Shown here piece by piece: positions 8,781 to 17,897 of a stretch of 64,000 nt of DNA; positions within the stretch are counted from its first letter, which is position 1, and each line of letters begins with the position of its first letter. The position numbers and the translations under genes were made by a program. The notes below the pieces were generated by a model. The model did not search any database, was not told the DNA's origin, and worked only from the letters and a program-made list of their open reading frames with translations. Origin of the DNA: Roseiarcus sp963772555 (lineage in GTDB: Bacteria > Pseudomonadota > Alphaproteobacteria > Rhizobiales > Beijerinckiaceae); assembly GCA_963772555.1 (NCBI GenBank), contig CAVYXQ010000003.1, positions 417,748-481,747 on the forward strand, written 5' to 3'.

Positions 8781-11267
8781 TCAGCTCAGCGGCATAAACG
8801 GCGCATTCCAGATTTCCGTCGCATATTCCGCGATCGTGCGGTCGGAGGAGAACCATCCGACGTTGGCGGTGTTGAGGATGCTGGAACGCATCCACCTTGT
8901 TTGGTCGCGCCAGGCTTCATCGATGCGCATTTGCGTCTCCCAGTAGGCGGCGAAGTCAGCGCAAACCATGAAATAGTCATGGTGCGTCAGCGTATCGACC
9001 AGCCCGCGATAACGTGTGACGTCGTCGTTGGAGAAGACGCCCGAGGCGATCTCGTCGAGCGCTTCGCGCAGCGCCGGCGAGGCCGCGATGCGGTCGCTAG
9101 CATCGATCCCGTGGCTTCGCGCCGTCTCCACCTCGGAGGCCGTAAGGCCGAATATGAAGATGTTGTCATTGCCGACGAGATCGCGCAGTTCCACGTTGGC
9201 CCCGTCCAGCGTGCCGACCGTCAATGCGCCGTTCAGCGCCATCTTCATGTTGCCGGTACCCGAGGCCTCCATCCCCGCTGTCGAAATTTGCTCCGAGAGA
9301 TCGACCGCAGGGATGATCGTCTCGGCGAGCGAGACATTGTAGTTGGGTAGGAAAATCACCTTCAGAAGACCGCGCACGGTCGGGTCGGCGTTGATCACGC
9401 GGGCGACGTCGATTGCGAGCTTGATGATCAGCTTGGCCTGTGTGTAGCTGGCCGCCGCCTTGCCCGCGAAGATTTTCACCCGCGGCGCGAAGTCGATCAT
9501 CGGGTTGGCTCGGATGGCGTTGTAGCGCGCGACCGTTTCCAGGATGTTGAGGAGTTGGCGCTTGTATTCGTGTATGCGCTTGATCTGCACGTCGAACATC
9601 GAATCCGGATCGACGCGCTGGCCGAGTTGGACGGCGATGTGGCGCGCGAGCGCGACCTTGGCGAAACGCCTCGTCGCGGCGACGCGATCTTGCATCGACC
9701 CATCCCCGGCGTAGGCAGCGAAACCTTTCAGCGCCTCCGCGTCGTCGAGGGCGCGCTCGCCGATCGTCGTGCGGATAAGCCCTGCGAGCCCTGGGTTGCA
9801 TTCGATCAGCCAGCGGCGGAAGGTGATGCCGTTCGTCTTGTTGACGATGCGGCCGGGATAGACCGCGTTCAGGCTATGGAACACCGTCTTGCGCATGAGT
9901 TCGGTGTGCAGCGCGGAGACGCCATTGATCTTGTGCGAGCCGACAAAGGCGAGATTGCCCATCCGCACACGGCGACCCGCCTGTTCGTCGATCAGGGATA
10001 TGGACGCGAGAAGGTTCGGGTCGAGGAAGCCCCGCCTCCTCGCGCTGTCGAGGTGCGCCGCATTGAGGAGGTAGATGATCTGCATGTGGCGCGGAAGGAG
10101 GCGCTCCATCAGCGGAACCGGCCAAGTCTCGAGCGCCTCGGGCAAGAGTGTGTGGTTGGTGTAGGAAAAGGTGGCCCGCGCGATCGTCCAGGCCTCGTCC
10201 CATTCAAGGCCGTTCAGATCGACCAGAATTCGCATGAGCTCAGCAATCGCGATCGCCGGATGCGTGTCGTTGAGCTGGACGGCGGCGTGTTCTCCCAGCG
10301 TACGCACGTCCTTATGCTGCTTGATATGCCGGCGAATAAGATCGAGCAGCGATGCCGAGGCGAAGAAGTACTCCTGCCTTAGGCGCAGTTCCTGGCCGGC
10401 CGGGGTGGCGTCGCTCGGATAGAGGACTTTGGAGATGGCTTCGGCGCGCACCGTATCGGAAAAGGCGCCGACATAGTCGGCCGCGTTGAACGCGTCGAGC
10501 TTGAACGGGTCCGGCGCGCGGGCCGACCACAGGCGCAGGGTGTTCACATGCCGCCCGCGCCAGCCTGCGATCGGCGTATCATAGCCGACCGCTTCGACCG
10601 TCTCAGCCGGATGCCAGATGTGGCGTGTGCGATCGTCCTCGCCCTGAACCATCTCGACCGTGCCGCCGAAGCCGATCGCGTAATTGCATTCAGGGCGCTC
10701 GAACTCCCACGGATTGCCGTTGGCGAGCCAATCCTCTGGCGTCTCCTGCTGCCAGCCGCCACGGATGATCTGGCGGAAAAGCCCGTTGTCGTAGCGTATG
10801 CCGTAGCCGTGCGCGGCGATGCTGAGCGTAGCCATGCTGTCCATGAAGCAGGCGGCCAGTCGCCCGAGGCCGCCGTTGCCGAGCGCGGCGTCCGGCTCGA
10901 TGCTGCGCAGCTCCGTAAGGCTGACGCCAAGCCCATCGAGCGCCTCCGCCATTGGCTCGGCGATGCCGATATTGGTCATCGCGTCGAACAGAAGCCGGCC
11001 GATGAGGAACTCGAGCGAAAGATAGTAGACCCGCTTGTGACCATTGGCGTAGGCGCCGGCCGTGGACGTCATCCACCGGTCGACGATGATGTCGCGAGTG
11101 GCGTAAGCGACCGCAAGGAACCAGTCACGCTTGCTCGCAACCTCGGGGATCTTGCCGACCGAATAGGTCAGCTTCGCCAACACCGCCGCCCTCAGCTCTG
11201 GGGCGCCAAACGTGTCCGCAATGCCCGCTTTCAGCCGGGTTCCGGTGTCTGCGTTGAAATCGTCCAT
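8781..11267 (-). CDS. glgP: Glycogen/maltodextrin phosphorylase GlgP
   Basis: The 828-residue GT35 phosphorylase releases glucose-1-phosphate from the non-reducing ends of glycogen. The pyridoxal-phosphate lysine is K675 within EASGTGNMK, followed by the hallmark NGALTVGTLDGANVE. The N-terminal half has LGNGGLGRLAACFMDS and YGIRYDNGLF, both diagnostic. It is the first gene of the minus-strand operon, so breakdown (glgP, glgX-malQ) and synthesis (glgB, C, A) are co-transcribed. The 110 bp between it and the coiled-coil gene upstream may hold the operon promoter, but I could not assign boxes. Confidence 0.97.
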   Translation of the reverse strand: MDDFNADTGTRLKAGIADTFGAPELRAAVLAKLTYSVGKIPEVASKRDWFLAVAYATRDIIVDRWMTSTAGAYANGHKRVYYLSLEFLIGRLLFDAMTNIGIAEPMAEALDGLGVSLTELRSIEPDAALGNGGLGRLAACFMDSMATLSIAAHGYGIRYDNGLFRQIIRGGWQQETPEDWLANGNPWEFERPECNYAIGFGGTVEMVQGEDDRTRHIWHPAETVEAVGYDTPIAGWRGRHVNTLRLWSARAPDPFKLDAFNAADYVGAFSDTVRAEAISKVLYPSDATPAGQELRLRQEYFFASASLLDLIRRHIKQHKDVRTLGEHAAVQLNDTHPAIAIAELMRILVDLNGLEWDEAWTIARATFSYTNHTLLPEALETWPVPLMERLLPRHMQIIYLLNAAHLDSARRRGFLDPNLLASISLIDEQAGRRVRMGNLAFVGSHKINGVSALHTELMRKTVFHSLNAVYPGRIVNKTNGITFRRWLIECNPGLAGLIRTTIGERALDDAEALKGFAAYAGDGSMQDRVAATRRFAKVALARHIAVQLGQRVDPDSMFDVQIKRIHEYKRQLLNILETVARYNAIRANPMIDFAPRVKIFAGKAAASYTQAKLIIKLAIDVARVINADPTVRGLLKVIFLPNYNVSLAETIIPAVDLSEQISTAGMEASGTGNMKMALNGALTVGTLDGANVELRDLVGNDNIFIFGLTASEVETARSHGIDASDRIAASPALREALDEIASGVFSNDDVTRYRGLVDTLTHHDYFMVCADFAAYWETQMRIDEAWRDQTRWMRSSILNTANVGWFSSDRTIAEYATEIWNAPFMPLS

Positions 11268-11377
11268 GGTCTTATGCCCCTCGCCGCGAGATGCGGTCGG
11301 CGGCGCTCGCGCGCATCCAGAAGGTTTGTAACACGCCCGTTGGTCAGGACAATCTGTCTGATCGAGGTCGATGAGAC

Positions 11378-12031
11378 CTACTCGCTTTTCGGTGGCGGGT
11401 TGGGCGGGGGTTTGGCGTCGCGGATCTGGTCCTGGAGCGCGTTGAGTTCGGTCGTCGCCGAATTGATCTGGCCCTGCATGGCCTCGAACTGCTTTTGCGC
11501 TGCGGCGGTTTCTCTCTGCGCCTGCGCCAGGGCCGCGCGCGCAGCGTCGACTTGGCTCTGCAACCCGGCCTGCTCCCCCACAAGGGACTGCTCCTGCGCC
11601 TGCACTCTGCCCAGGCGGTCGCTCTCATCCTTGAGCTTCGTGTCGACCGACTGCAGATCGCGCGTCTTCGCGCTCGCTTCCTCTTGCGCCCCCGATATTG
11701 CGAGCTTGGCGTCGCTGATTTGCTTCGTCAAATCCGCGAGCTCGGTTTGTGCGGAAGCGCGTGCGGACGTCGCCTCCGAAAGCGCTTTTTCGGCCGCGGA
11801 CGCCTGGGCCTTGAGTTCGGCGGCCGTTCCCGCCGCCTTCTGGAGGTTCTGGAGGTCGGCGGCGAGCGACTCGCGCGCGCGTTCCGCCGCGTGCAGCGAT
11901 TCTTTCATCTCGGATTCGGTCTGCGCCGCCCGCGACCAAAGGAAGGCGGCGAGCAGCCAGCCAATGACCGCCAGGGCCGTCAACGCCAGCGGGATCGGTC
12001 GGCGAAACTCGTCGCCGACGTCGTGGGCCAT
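11378..12031 (-). CDS. Membrane-anchored coiled-coil protein of unknown function
   Basis: The 217-residue protein is not one I recognise. It has a short cytoplasmic N-terminus, one transmembrane helix at about residues 14-33 (rich in Leu, Ala and Trp), then about 160 residues of Ala/Glu/Gln/Lys-rich heptad-like sequence predicted to be a long coiled coil, and a Pro-rich tail ending PPPNPPPKSE. GGAGCACC precedes the ATG at 12031. It resembles generic membrane-tethered coiled-coil proteins, with no catalytic motif. It is co-directional with glgP but 110 bp upstream, so operon membership is uncertain. Confidence 0.75.
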   Translation of the reverse strand: MAHDVGDEFRRPIPLALTALAVIGWLLAAFLWSRAAQTESEMKESLHAAERARESLAADLQNLQKAAGTAAELKAQASAAEKALSEATSARASAQTELADLTKQISDAKLAISGAQEEASAKTRDLQSVDTKLKDESDRLGRVQAQEQSLVGEQAGLQSQVDAARAALAQAQRETAAAQKQFEAMQGQINSATTELNALQDQIRDAKPPPNPPPKSE

Positions 12032-12530
12032 CGCGGTGCTCCGTTCTTTGGCAGTTCGCCCAGCGATCGGGCTCGAGAGCTTTCATAATGAACGTGTGAC
12101 GGCGCTGCGCTCAAGCAGAAAACGTCCGCCGCCCACACCCGCGCGGCATGTGTCCGGGAATGTTATCAAGCCATCCTTAGCCGAAGAGCCAGGAGGCATG
12201 GAAAAAAGGGCCTAGAAGGGCGCGGAGGAGACCGGCTCCGACGCATCATCGCAGGAGGCCCGGGCGCAACGCGCCTTTTTCCGTTGATCCGCCGTGGGCC
12301 GGAAAGAGGCCGCCCGCATGGAGATTGGCCCGGATCGTGCGACCTGCGCAGTTCGCGCGATTCCGGCGAGGCCGCGACGAAAGGACGCAGCGCGCCAGAG
12401 GTCGAGCAAATACGATTGAATTTTTCGTTTGTCATTCCTCGCGCTCGCCGTGTATCGTCGCGCAAAAATCACAGGCGATACAGCGGCTGGACAGGGGATT
12501 AGGTCCAGTCTGCACCGGAGGCCGGTTCAT
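12032..12530. other. Intergenic region between the coiled-coil gene and coxB
   Basis: About 500 bp separate divergently transcribed genes, so promoters for both the coiled-coil gene and the cox operon should lie here. Short open frames exist on both strands but none has a good ribosome site, a recognisable product or coding-like composition. A somewhat AT-richer stretch around 12412-12440 is the best candidate for the cox promoter; I could not find convincing -35/-10 boxes. Confidence 0.5.
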
Positions 12531-13379
12531 ATGGGTCGACACTTGTTTGGTGTTCTTACAGGAGCCGCGTTCGGCGCGAGCGCACCGGCCGTCGTGGCGA
12601 ACGCGGCGATCATAGGGGCGCCGGAGCCGGGTCATATCGGCTTTCTGCCGGCGAACAGCCCTATTCAATATGACATCGAATGGTTCCACAACGCGATCCT
12701 CTTGCCGGTGACGATCGGCATCTGTCTTCTTGTGCTCGGGCTGCTCGGCTACGTCGTTTTCCGCTTCAACGAGCGGGCGAATCCGACGCCCTCGCGGATA
12801 ACCCATAACGGGCCGCTCGAGATCGCCTGGACGGTCGTCCCGGCGCTGATCCTGGTCGTAATCGCGGTTCCTTCGTTCCGCCTGCTGTCGGATCAGCTCA
12901 TCATTCCGGCGCCGGACATGACGCTGAAGGTGATCGCCTCGCAATGGCATTGGAACTATGGCTATCCCAAGTCCGAGGGCGGCTTCTCCTTCGATTCGAT
13001 CATCAAAGAGGACAAGGATCTCAAGCCTGGGGAGATTCGCCTGCTCACTGTCGACAACGCGGCCTACGTGCCGGTCGGCAAGGTGGTCGAAGTTGACGTC
13101 ACCTCGCAGGACGTCATCCACTCTTTTTCGGTTCCGTCATTCGGCGTGAAGATCGACGCCATCCCCGGCCGTCTCAATAAGGCGTGGTTCAAGGCTGAGC
13201 AGGAAGGCGTCTTCCACGGGCAGTGCTCCAACATTTGCGGCATCGACCACGCCTTCATGCCGATCGAAATCCATGTCGTCAGCGAAAGGGCCTATCAGGC
13301 CTGGCTCGCCGACGCCAAGAAAGAGTTCGCCCACGCGGACGGCGTCGATCTCGCAGAGGCGTCGCAACTCAAGCCGTGA
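12531..13379 (+). CDS. coxB: Cytochrome c oxidase subunit II (aa3 type)
   Basis: This subunit carries the CuA centre that takes electrons from cytochrome c. I chose the ATG at 12531 (282 residues), preceded by CCGGAGG, because it gives a normal signal peptide ending near VVANAA; the frame is open further upstream but without a plausible start. Two transmembrane helices (about residues 60-80 and 100-122) precede a periplasmic cupredoxin domain. Copper ligands are C232, C236, H240 and M243, with an upstream His in DVIHSFSVP. The position between the cysteines that is normally Glu (CSE-C) is Asn234. It is the first gene of coxB-coxA-cox11-coxC. Confidence 0.95.
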   Translation: MGRHLFGVLTGAAFGASAPAVVANAAIIGAPEPGHIGFLPANSPIQYDIEWFHNAILLPVTIGICLLVLGLLGYVVFRFNERANPTPSRITHNGPLEIAWTVVPALILVVIAVPSFRLLSDQLIIPAPDMTLKVIASQWHWNYGYPKSEGGFSFDSIIKEDKDLKPGEIRLLTVDNAAYVPVGKVVEVDVTSQDVIHSFSVPSFGVKIDAIPGRLNKAWFKAEQEGVFHGQCSNICGIDHAFMPIEIHVVSERAYQAWLADAKKEFAHADGVDLAEASQLKP

Positions 13380-13427
13380 CGGCGGCGCCCGCCGTCTCCG
13401 TCCAAGAAAAACGGGAGCCCGACCACT

Positions 13428-15161
13428 ATGGCGTCAGTCAGCGGATTCACTCACTCGGGACCCGAGGTTCACGAGGTGCACGGCCATGAGGAGCACGGCC
13501 ATCCGACCGGCTGGCGGCGATATCTGTTTTCGACCAATCATAAGGACATCGGCACGCTCTACCTTGTCTTCTCAATCTGCGCGGGCCTCATCGGCATGCT
13601 CCTTTCGATCGCCATCCGCGCCGAGTTGATGTTCCCGGGAGGCCACGTTTTTCCGGTGCTGTCGGCAATTCTCGACGGCGACGGCTCGCATGACGCCGGC
13701 AAGAACCTATACAACGTGTTCTTCTCCGCCCATGCCGTCATCATGATCTTCTTCATGGTGATGCCAGCGATGATGGGCGGTTTCGGCAACTGGATGGTGC
13801 CGCTGTTGATCGGCGCGCCCGACATGGCGTTTCCCCGGCTGAACAACCTGTCGTTCTGGCTGCTGGTCGCTGCGTTCGTCATGGCGATGATTTCGATGTT
13901 CGTCGACGGCTCGCCGGGATTCAAGGGATTCGGCGGCGGCTGGGTCCTCTATCCGCCATTCGCTTCCACCGTCGGGACGCCGGGTCCTGCGGCCGACTTC
14001 TTCATCCTTTCGTTCCACCTCGCGGGCATGGCGTCGATCATAGGCGCGATCAACTTCATCGCCACGATCTTCAACATGCGCGCCCCTGGCATGACCTTGT
14101 TCCGCATGCCGCTCTTCGTCTGGTCGGTGCTGGTGACCGCGTTCCTGCTGCTGCTGGCGCTGCCGGTTCTCGCCGGCGCGCTGACCATGCTGCTGACCGA
14201 CCGTAATTTCCACACCACCTTCTTCGAGCCCTCCGGGGGCGGGGATCCGATCCTGTACCAGCACATCTTCTGGTTCTTCGGCCATCCGGAGGTCTACATC
14301 CTGATCATCCCGGGCTTCGGCATGATCAGTCAGATCGTCGCAACCTTCGCGAAAAAGCCTGTTTTCGGCTACGCCGGCATGGTCTATGCGATGCTGGCGA
14401 TCGCGGTGCTCGGCTTCGTCGTCTGGGCGCACCACATGTTCACCACCGGGATGTCGCTGAACGCGCAGCGGTATTATGTTCTCGCCACGATGGTGATCGC
14501 GGTGCCGACCGGGGTGAAGGTGTTCTCCTGGATCGCCACCATGTGGGGAGGCTCGATTTCGCTCAGACCTCCAATGCTCTGGGCGATCGGCTTTATCTTC
14601 GTCTTCACCGTCGGTGGCGTGACCGGCGTCGTGCTCGCCAATGCCTCGATCGACCGGTACTTGCACGACACCTATTACGTCGTCGCGCATTTCCATTACG
14701 TGATGTCGCTCGGGGCCGTGTTTTCGATCTTCGCCGGCTTCTTCTACTGGTTCCCGAAGATGACCGGCTATCTCTACGACGAGAGGCTGGCGAAATGGCA
14801 CTTCTGGGTGTCCTTCGTCGGCATCAACCTGACGTTTTTTCCCCAGCATTTTCTCGGTTTCCAGGGGATGCCGCGCCGCACCATCGACTATGCCGACGCC
14901 TACTGGTTGTGGAATTTTGTGTCGTCGATAGGCGCCTTTATCTCTGGCGCGGGCACGCTGGTGTTCCTCTATCTCATCTATGAGGCCTTCAAGGCCAAGC
15001 GCGCCGCTCCGGCCAACCCGTGGGGCCCGGGAGCCACGACGCTCGAGTGGACCGTGCCATCGCCGGCGCCATTCCACACTTGGGAGACTCCGCCTCACAT
15101 TTCGGGCTACGACGAGCACGGGGCGGAGCCCGGGGTTGCGGTGCCCGGGAGCGCGCATTGA
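13428..15161 (+). CDS. coxA: Cytochrome c oxidase subunit I (aa3 type, A1 subfamily)
   Basis: The 577-residue heme-copper oxidase core subunit has about 12 membrane helices and binds heme a and the heme a3-CuB site. HPEVYILIIPGFG holds the CuB histidine with the D-channel glutamate that defines A1 oxidases. WAHHMFTTGM and HDTYYVVAHFHYV hold the remaining CuB and heme ligands, and VKVFSWIATMW contains the K-channel lysine. The N-terminus is His/Glu-rich before FSTNHKDIGTLY. It reduces O2 to water while pumping protons across the inner membrane. It lies 48 bp after coxB, and its stop overlaps the TTG start of cox11. Confidence 0.97.
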   Translation: MASVSGFTHSGPEVHEVHGHEEHGHPTGWRRYLFSTNHKDIGTLYLVFSICAGLIGMLLSIAIRAELMFPGGHVFPVLSAILDGDGSHDAGKNLYNVFFSAHAVIMIFFMVMPAMMGGFGNWMVPLLIGAPDMAFPRLNNLSFWLLVAAFVMAMISMFVDGSPGFKGFGGGWVLYPPFASTVGTPGPAADFFILSFHLAGMASIIGAINFIATIFNMRAPGMTLFRMPLFVWSVLVTAFLLLLALPVLAGALTMLLTDRNFHTTFFEPSGGGDPILYQHIFWFFGHPEVYILIIPGFGMISQIVATFAKKPVFGYAGMVYAMLAIAVLGFVVWAHHMFTTGMSLNAQRYYVLATMVIAVPTGVKVFSWIATMWGGSISLRPPMLWAIGFIFVFTVGGVTGVVLANASIDRYLHDTYYVVAHFHYVMSLGAVFSIFAGFFYWFPKMTGYLYDERLAKWHFWVSFVGINLTFFPQHFLGFQGMPRRTIDYADAYWLWNFVSSIGAFISGAGTLVFLYLIYEAFKAKRAAPANPWGPGATTLEWTVPSPAPFHTWETPPHISGYDEHGAEPGVAVPGSAH

Positions 15162-15751
15162 GCGCTCCTGACGATGACCTCGCGCGACGCAACCGGCGCT
15201 TCGCGCTTGGGGCGGTGGCGTTTGGTGTCGGAATGCTGGCCCTCGCCTACGCCGCAGTGCCGTTTTACTCCGCCTTTTGTCGGGCGACCGGCTACGGGGG
15301 GACGCCGCAGATCGCGAAGGCGGATGCCCGGACCGAGGGCCGTCGAATGATCCGGGTGGCCTTCGACACGAATGTCGCGCCGGGCCTCGCCTGGAGCTTC
15401 GAGCCGGAAACGGACAGCGTCGTCGTGCGTACGGGAAAGACGGCGACAGTCTTTTTTCGAGCCCGAAACCACAGCGACCAGCCGACGGCCGCCAATGCGA
15501 CGTTTAACGTGACGCCGGAAGTGTCGGGCGCATGGTTCGACAAGATCCAGTGCTTCTGCTTCAGTGAACAGCATCTTGGGCCGCACGAAAGCGCGGAATG
15601 GCCGGTGGTGTTCTTCCTCGATCCCAAGCTCGAGACGGACGAATCAATGGCGAAAGTCGATTCGATCACGTTGTCCTACACGCTGTTCGCCGCGCCGCCC
15701 GCGCACGCGTCGAGCCTCGGCGCCAACCTGCGTCTCGGCCCGGCCGGATAA
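15158..15751 (+). CDS. ctaG: Cytochrome c oxidase assembly protein Cox11 (CtaG type)
   Basis: Cox11 delivers copper to CuB of subunit I from the periplasmic side. The 197-residue protein has one N-terminal membrane helix (about residues 15-38) and a periplasmic beta-barrel with the copper motif QCFCFSEQ. I chose TTG at 15158: it overlaps the coxA stop (TTGA), has GGGAG 7 bp upstream, and gives a usual-length protein starting SAPDDDLARRN. Longer in-frame starts would lie within coxA. No ctaB (heme O synthase) is in the operon, unlike many relatives. The symbol ctaG is also used for the unrelated caa3-type protein at 22866-23855. Confidence 0.92.
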   Translation: MSAPDDDLARRNRRFALGAVAFGVGMLALAYAAVPFYSAFCRATGYGGTPQIAKADARTEGRRMIRVAFDTNVAPGLAWSFEPETDSVVVRTGKTATVFFRARNHSDQPTAANATFNVTPEVSGAWFDKIQCFCFSEQHLGPHESAEWPVVFFLDPKLETDESMAKVDSITLSYTLFAAPPAHASSLGANLRLGPAG

Positions 15752-15769
15752 TCTGAATGGAGCGAAACA

Positions 15770-16630
15770 ATGACTGACGCGCCGATTCCGGTTCGGCCGG
15801 GGTTCCATCTGGTCGAGCCGAGTCCGTGGCCGATCATCGGCGCCGCGTTCGCGCTTACGACCGCGATCGGCCTCGTCCTGTTCATGCATGGCGTCGGGGT
15901 GGGCCACCTCGTGCTGGCATTCGGCATCGCCGGCGTCCTCTTCACCATGGCCGGCTGGTGGCGCGACGTGGCCCTGGAGGCGCAGCACGGTTACCAGAAC
16001 GCGATCGTCCGCCACGGCCTGACCATCGGCATGCTGCTCTTCATCGCCTCCGAGGTCATGTTCTTCGTCGCCTGGTTCTGGGCGTTTTTCGCTTCCTCGC
16101 TTGGCGCCGGCGATCCGCAGGTCTACGGCCGCCTCGACTTCACCGGCGGTATGTGGCCGCCGAAAGGCACGGAGGTGCTCGACCCGCTGCGGCTGCCGTT
16201 GATGAACACGTTCGTGCTCGTGACCTCGAGCTTTGCGGTGAACGTCGCGCATGACGATTTGCGCCAGGGCGACCGTCAAGGCTTCAAGAACTTCCTCGCG
16301 CTCGCGATCGGGCTCGGCGCGCTCTTCGTCATCACGCAGGCTTACGAGTACATCCATGCGCCGTTTCCCTTCAAGAACTCGATCTACGGCGCGACCTTCT
16401 TCATGGCGACCGGCTTCCATGGCGCGCATGTGATCATCGGCGTCATCTTCCTGACCGTCTGCCTCGCCCGCGCGTGGGCGGGGCAATTCACGCCGCGCCA
16501 GCATCTGGGCTTCCAGTTCGCCGCCTGGTACTGGCATTTTGTCGACGTCGTGTGGATTTTCCTGTTCAGCTGCATTTACCTATGGGGCTCCTGGGGGGCG
16601 CCGATCGAAGGCGCGCTCGGGGGCGGATGA
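15770..16630 (+). CDS. coxC: Cytochrome c oxidase subunit III
   Basis: The 286-residue, seven-helix membrane protein stabilises the oxidase core. Typical motifs are RPGFHLVEPSPWP, GWWRDV, EVMFFVAWFWAFF and the C-terminal AAWYWHFVDVVWIFLF. GGAGCGAAAC precedes the ATG. It follows cox11 by 18 bp and closes the oxidase part of the operon; the next gene starts 7 bp later. Confidence 0.97.
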   Translation: MTDAPIPVRPGFHLVEPSPWPIIGAAFALTTAIGLVLFMHGVGVGHLVLAFGIAGVLFTMAGWWRDVALEAQHGYQNAIVRHGLTIGMLLFIASEVMFFVAWFWAFFASSLGAGDPQVYGRLDFTGGMWPPKGTEVLDPLRLPLMNTFVLVTSSFAVNVAHDDLRQGDRQGFKNFLALAIGLGALFVITQAYEYIHAPFPFKNSIYGATFFMATGFHGAHVIIGVIFLTVCLARAWAGQFTPRQHLGFQFAAWYWHFVDVVWIFLFSCIYLWGSWGAPIEGALGGG

Positions 16631-16637
16631 AAAGCGC

Positions 16638-17033
16638 GTGACGGAGCCGCTCAAGGATGTCGAGCCCGGCATGACCGGCCGGGCTGAGGTCACCGTTACG
16701 CGCGAGCTCACTGTCGGCGCCCATGTCGAAGGCATGCCGCTCGTCTACGCCACGCCGATGATGATCATGCTGATGGAGAAGGCCAGCGGCGCGGCGGTCG
16801 CCGGGCATCTTCCGCCCGGATGGGTCAGCGTCGGCAGCGAGGTCAATGTCCGCCACCTCGCTCCGACACCGGTCGGCCGAACCGTCGTTGCGACCGCCCG
16901 CGTCGTCGCGGTCGAACGCCGTAGCATTTTGTTCGCCGTCGAGGCGCACGACGGAGAAAGGAAGATCGGCGAGGGCGCCCACCGGCGCGGCGCGGTCAAT
17001 CTTGAGGCCTTCGCCAGGCGCCTGGGCGACTGA
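16638..17033 (+). CDS. Hotdog-fold thioesterase family protein
   Basis: The start is a GTG at 16638, 7 bp after coxC, giving 131 residues. It resembles single-domain acyl-CoA thioesterases of the FlK (fluoroacetyl-CoA thioesterase-like) group: VTRELTVGAHVEGMPLVYATPMMIMLMEKAS near the N-terminus (given here as family-typical order), then VGSEVNVRHLAPTP and a C-terminal AHRRGAVN. The E-K-A-S helix and the VxHLAPTP strand are hallmarks of this group. The natural substrate is unknown. It may be co-transcribed with the cox genes by position only. Confidence 0.85.
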   Translation: MTEPLKDVEPGMTGRAEVTVTRELTVGAHVEGMPLVYATPMMIMLMEKASGAAVAGHLPPGWVSVGSEVNVRHLAPTPVGRTVVATARVVAVERRSILFAVEAHDGERKIGEGAHRRGAVNLEAFARRLGD

Positions 17034-17042
17034 GGGGCGCCG

Positions 17043-17897
17043 TCAGAGCAGTCGCGAGGGATCGGAGTCCGTCGGCACCGTCCGGACCAGTTGCGTCGGA
17101 AGCATGCTGGCTGCTTCCAGCGCCCGGCGTGCGGCGTCGAGCGCGGTTCGCTGGATCGAACCGATGCGGTCATGCGCCGCCCAGAAGCGACAGGTCACGA
17201 GCGGCGCGCCGGCGTTCCAGCTGGCGACGAACGCCTCGGGCGGCGGCGCCGCCAGGATGCCTGGCTCGGCGGCCACCGCCCTTAGGAGGACGGTCCGCGC
17301 GCGCTCGACGTCCGTATCCGCAGAGAAGCCGACGTTGAAGCTGACTAGCCGTCCGGAAGTGCGCGAATGATTGCGCAACGGGGCCGCCCAGATGGACGAG
17401 TTCGGCACGAACACGAAGAGGCCGTCGTAGGTCTCGAGCAGGGAGGCGAAAAGGCCGATCTCCTTCACCGTGCCGGAGAGCGGCGTTCCGCTGACGATCT
17501 CGATATAGTCGCCAACGCGGAACGGCCTAAGCCAGAGCAGCATGATGCCCGCTGCGATATTGGCGAGGGTCCCTTGCAAAGCGAGGCCGATCGCGAGGCC
17601 CGCGGCGCCGAGCGCGGCGAGCAGCGAGGCCGTCTGGACCCCAAGCTGGCTCAGTGCGGCGACAAAAGCCAGGATCAGCACGCCGTAGCGCGCGGCCGCG
17701 GCGAGCGCCGGTCGGGCGGTCTCATCGATCCGACCCGTCTCCGCCAACGCCCCGCTGACCGCGCGCGCGACCCATCGCCCGACAAGGGCGCCGGCAAAGA
17801 GGATGAGAACTGCCAGGATGAGCCGCGGCAGCAGAGTCGCCGCAGCTGCCCCGGCGAGCGCCGAGGCGTTGTCGATTAGGCCCGACGTGGACGGCAT
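17043..17897 (-). CDS. Small-conductance mechanosensitive channel, MscS family
   Basis: The 284-residue inner-membrane protein, read from the second Met at 17897, has three N-terminal helices. The third, pore-lining helix is Ala/Gly-rich (LLAALGAAGLAIGLALQG) and is followed by the beta-domain motif LRPFRVGDYIEI and PNSSIW. The order and size match MscS, which releases solutes on hypo-osmotic shock. It converges on the thioesterase with only 9 bp between stop codons. An upstream Met at 17939 would add 14 unlikely residues. Confidence 0.93.
   Translation of the reverse strand: MPSTSGLIDNASALAGAAAATLLPRLILAVLILFAGALVGRWVARAVSGALAETGRIDETARPALAAAARYGVLILAFVAALSQLGVQTASLLAALGAAGLAIGLALQGTLANIAAGIMLLWLRPFRVGDYIEIVSGTPLSGTVKEIGLFASLLETYDGLFVFVPNSSIWAAPLRNHSRTSGRLVSFNVGFSADTDVERARTVLLRAVAAEPGILAAPPPEAFVASWNAGAPLVTCRFWAAHDRIGSIQRTALDAARRALEAASMLPTQLVRTVPTDSDPSRLL

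Noticed and set aside
13707..15158. Long minus-strand open frame (483 codons) antisense to coxA
   Set aside because: Charged, Arg/His/Glu-rich translation typical of an antisense shadow of a membrane protein gene.
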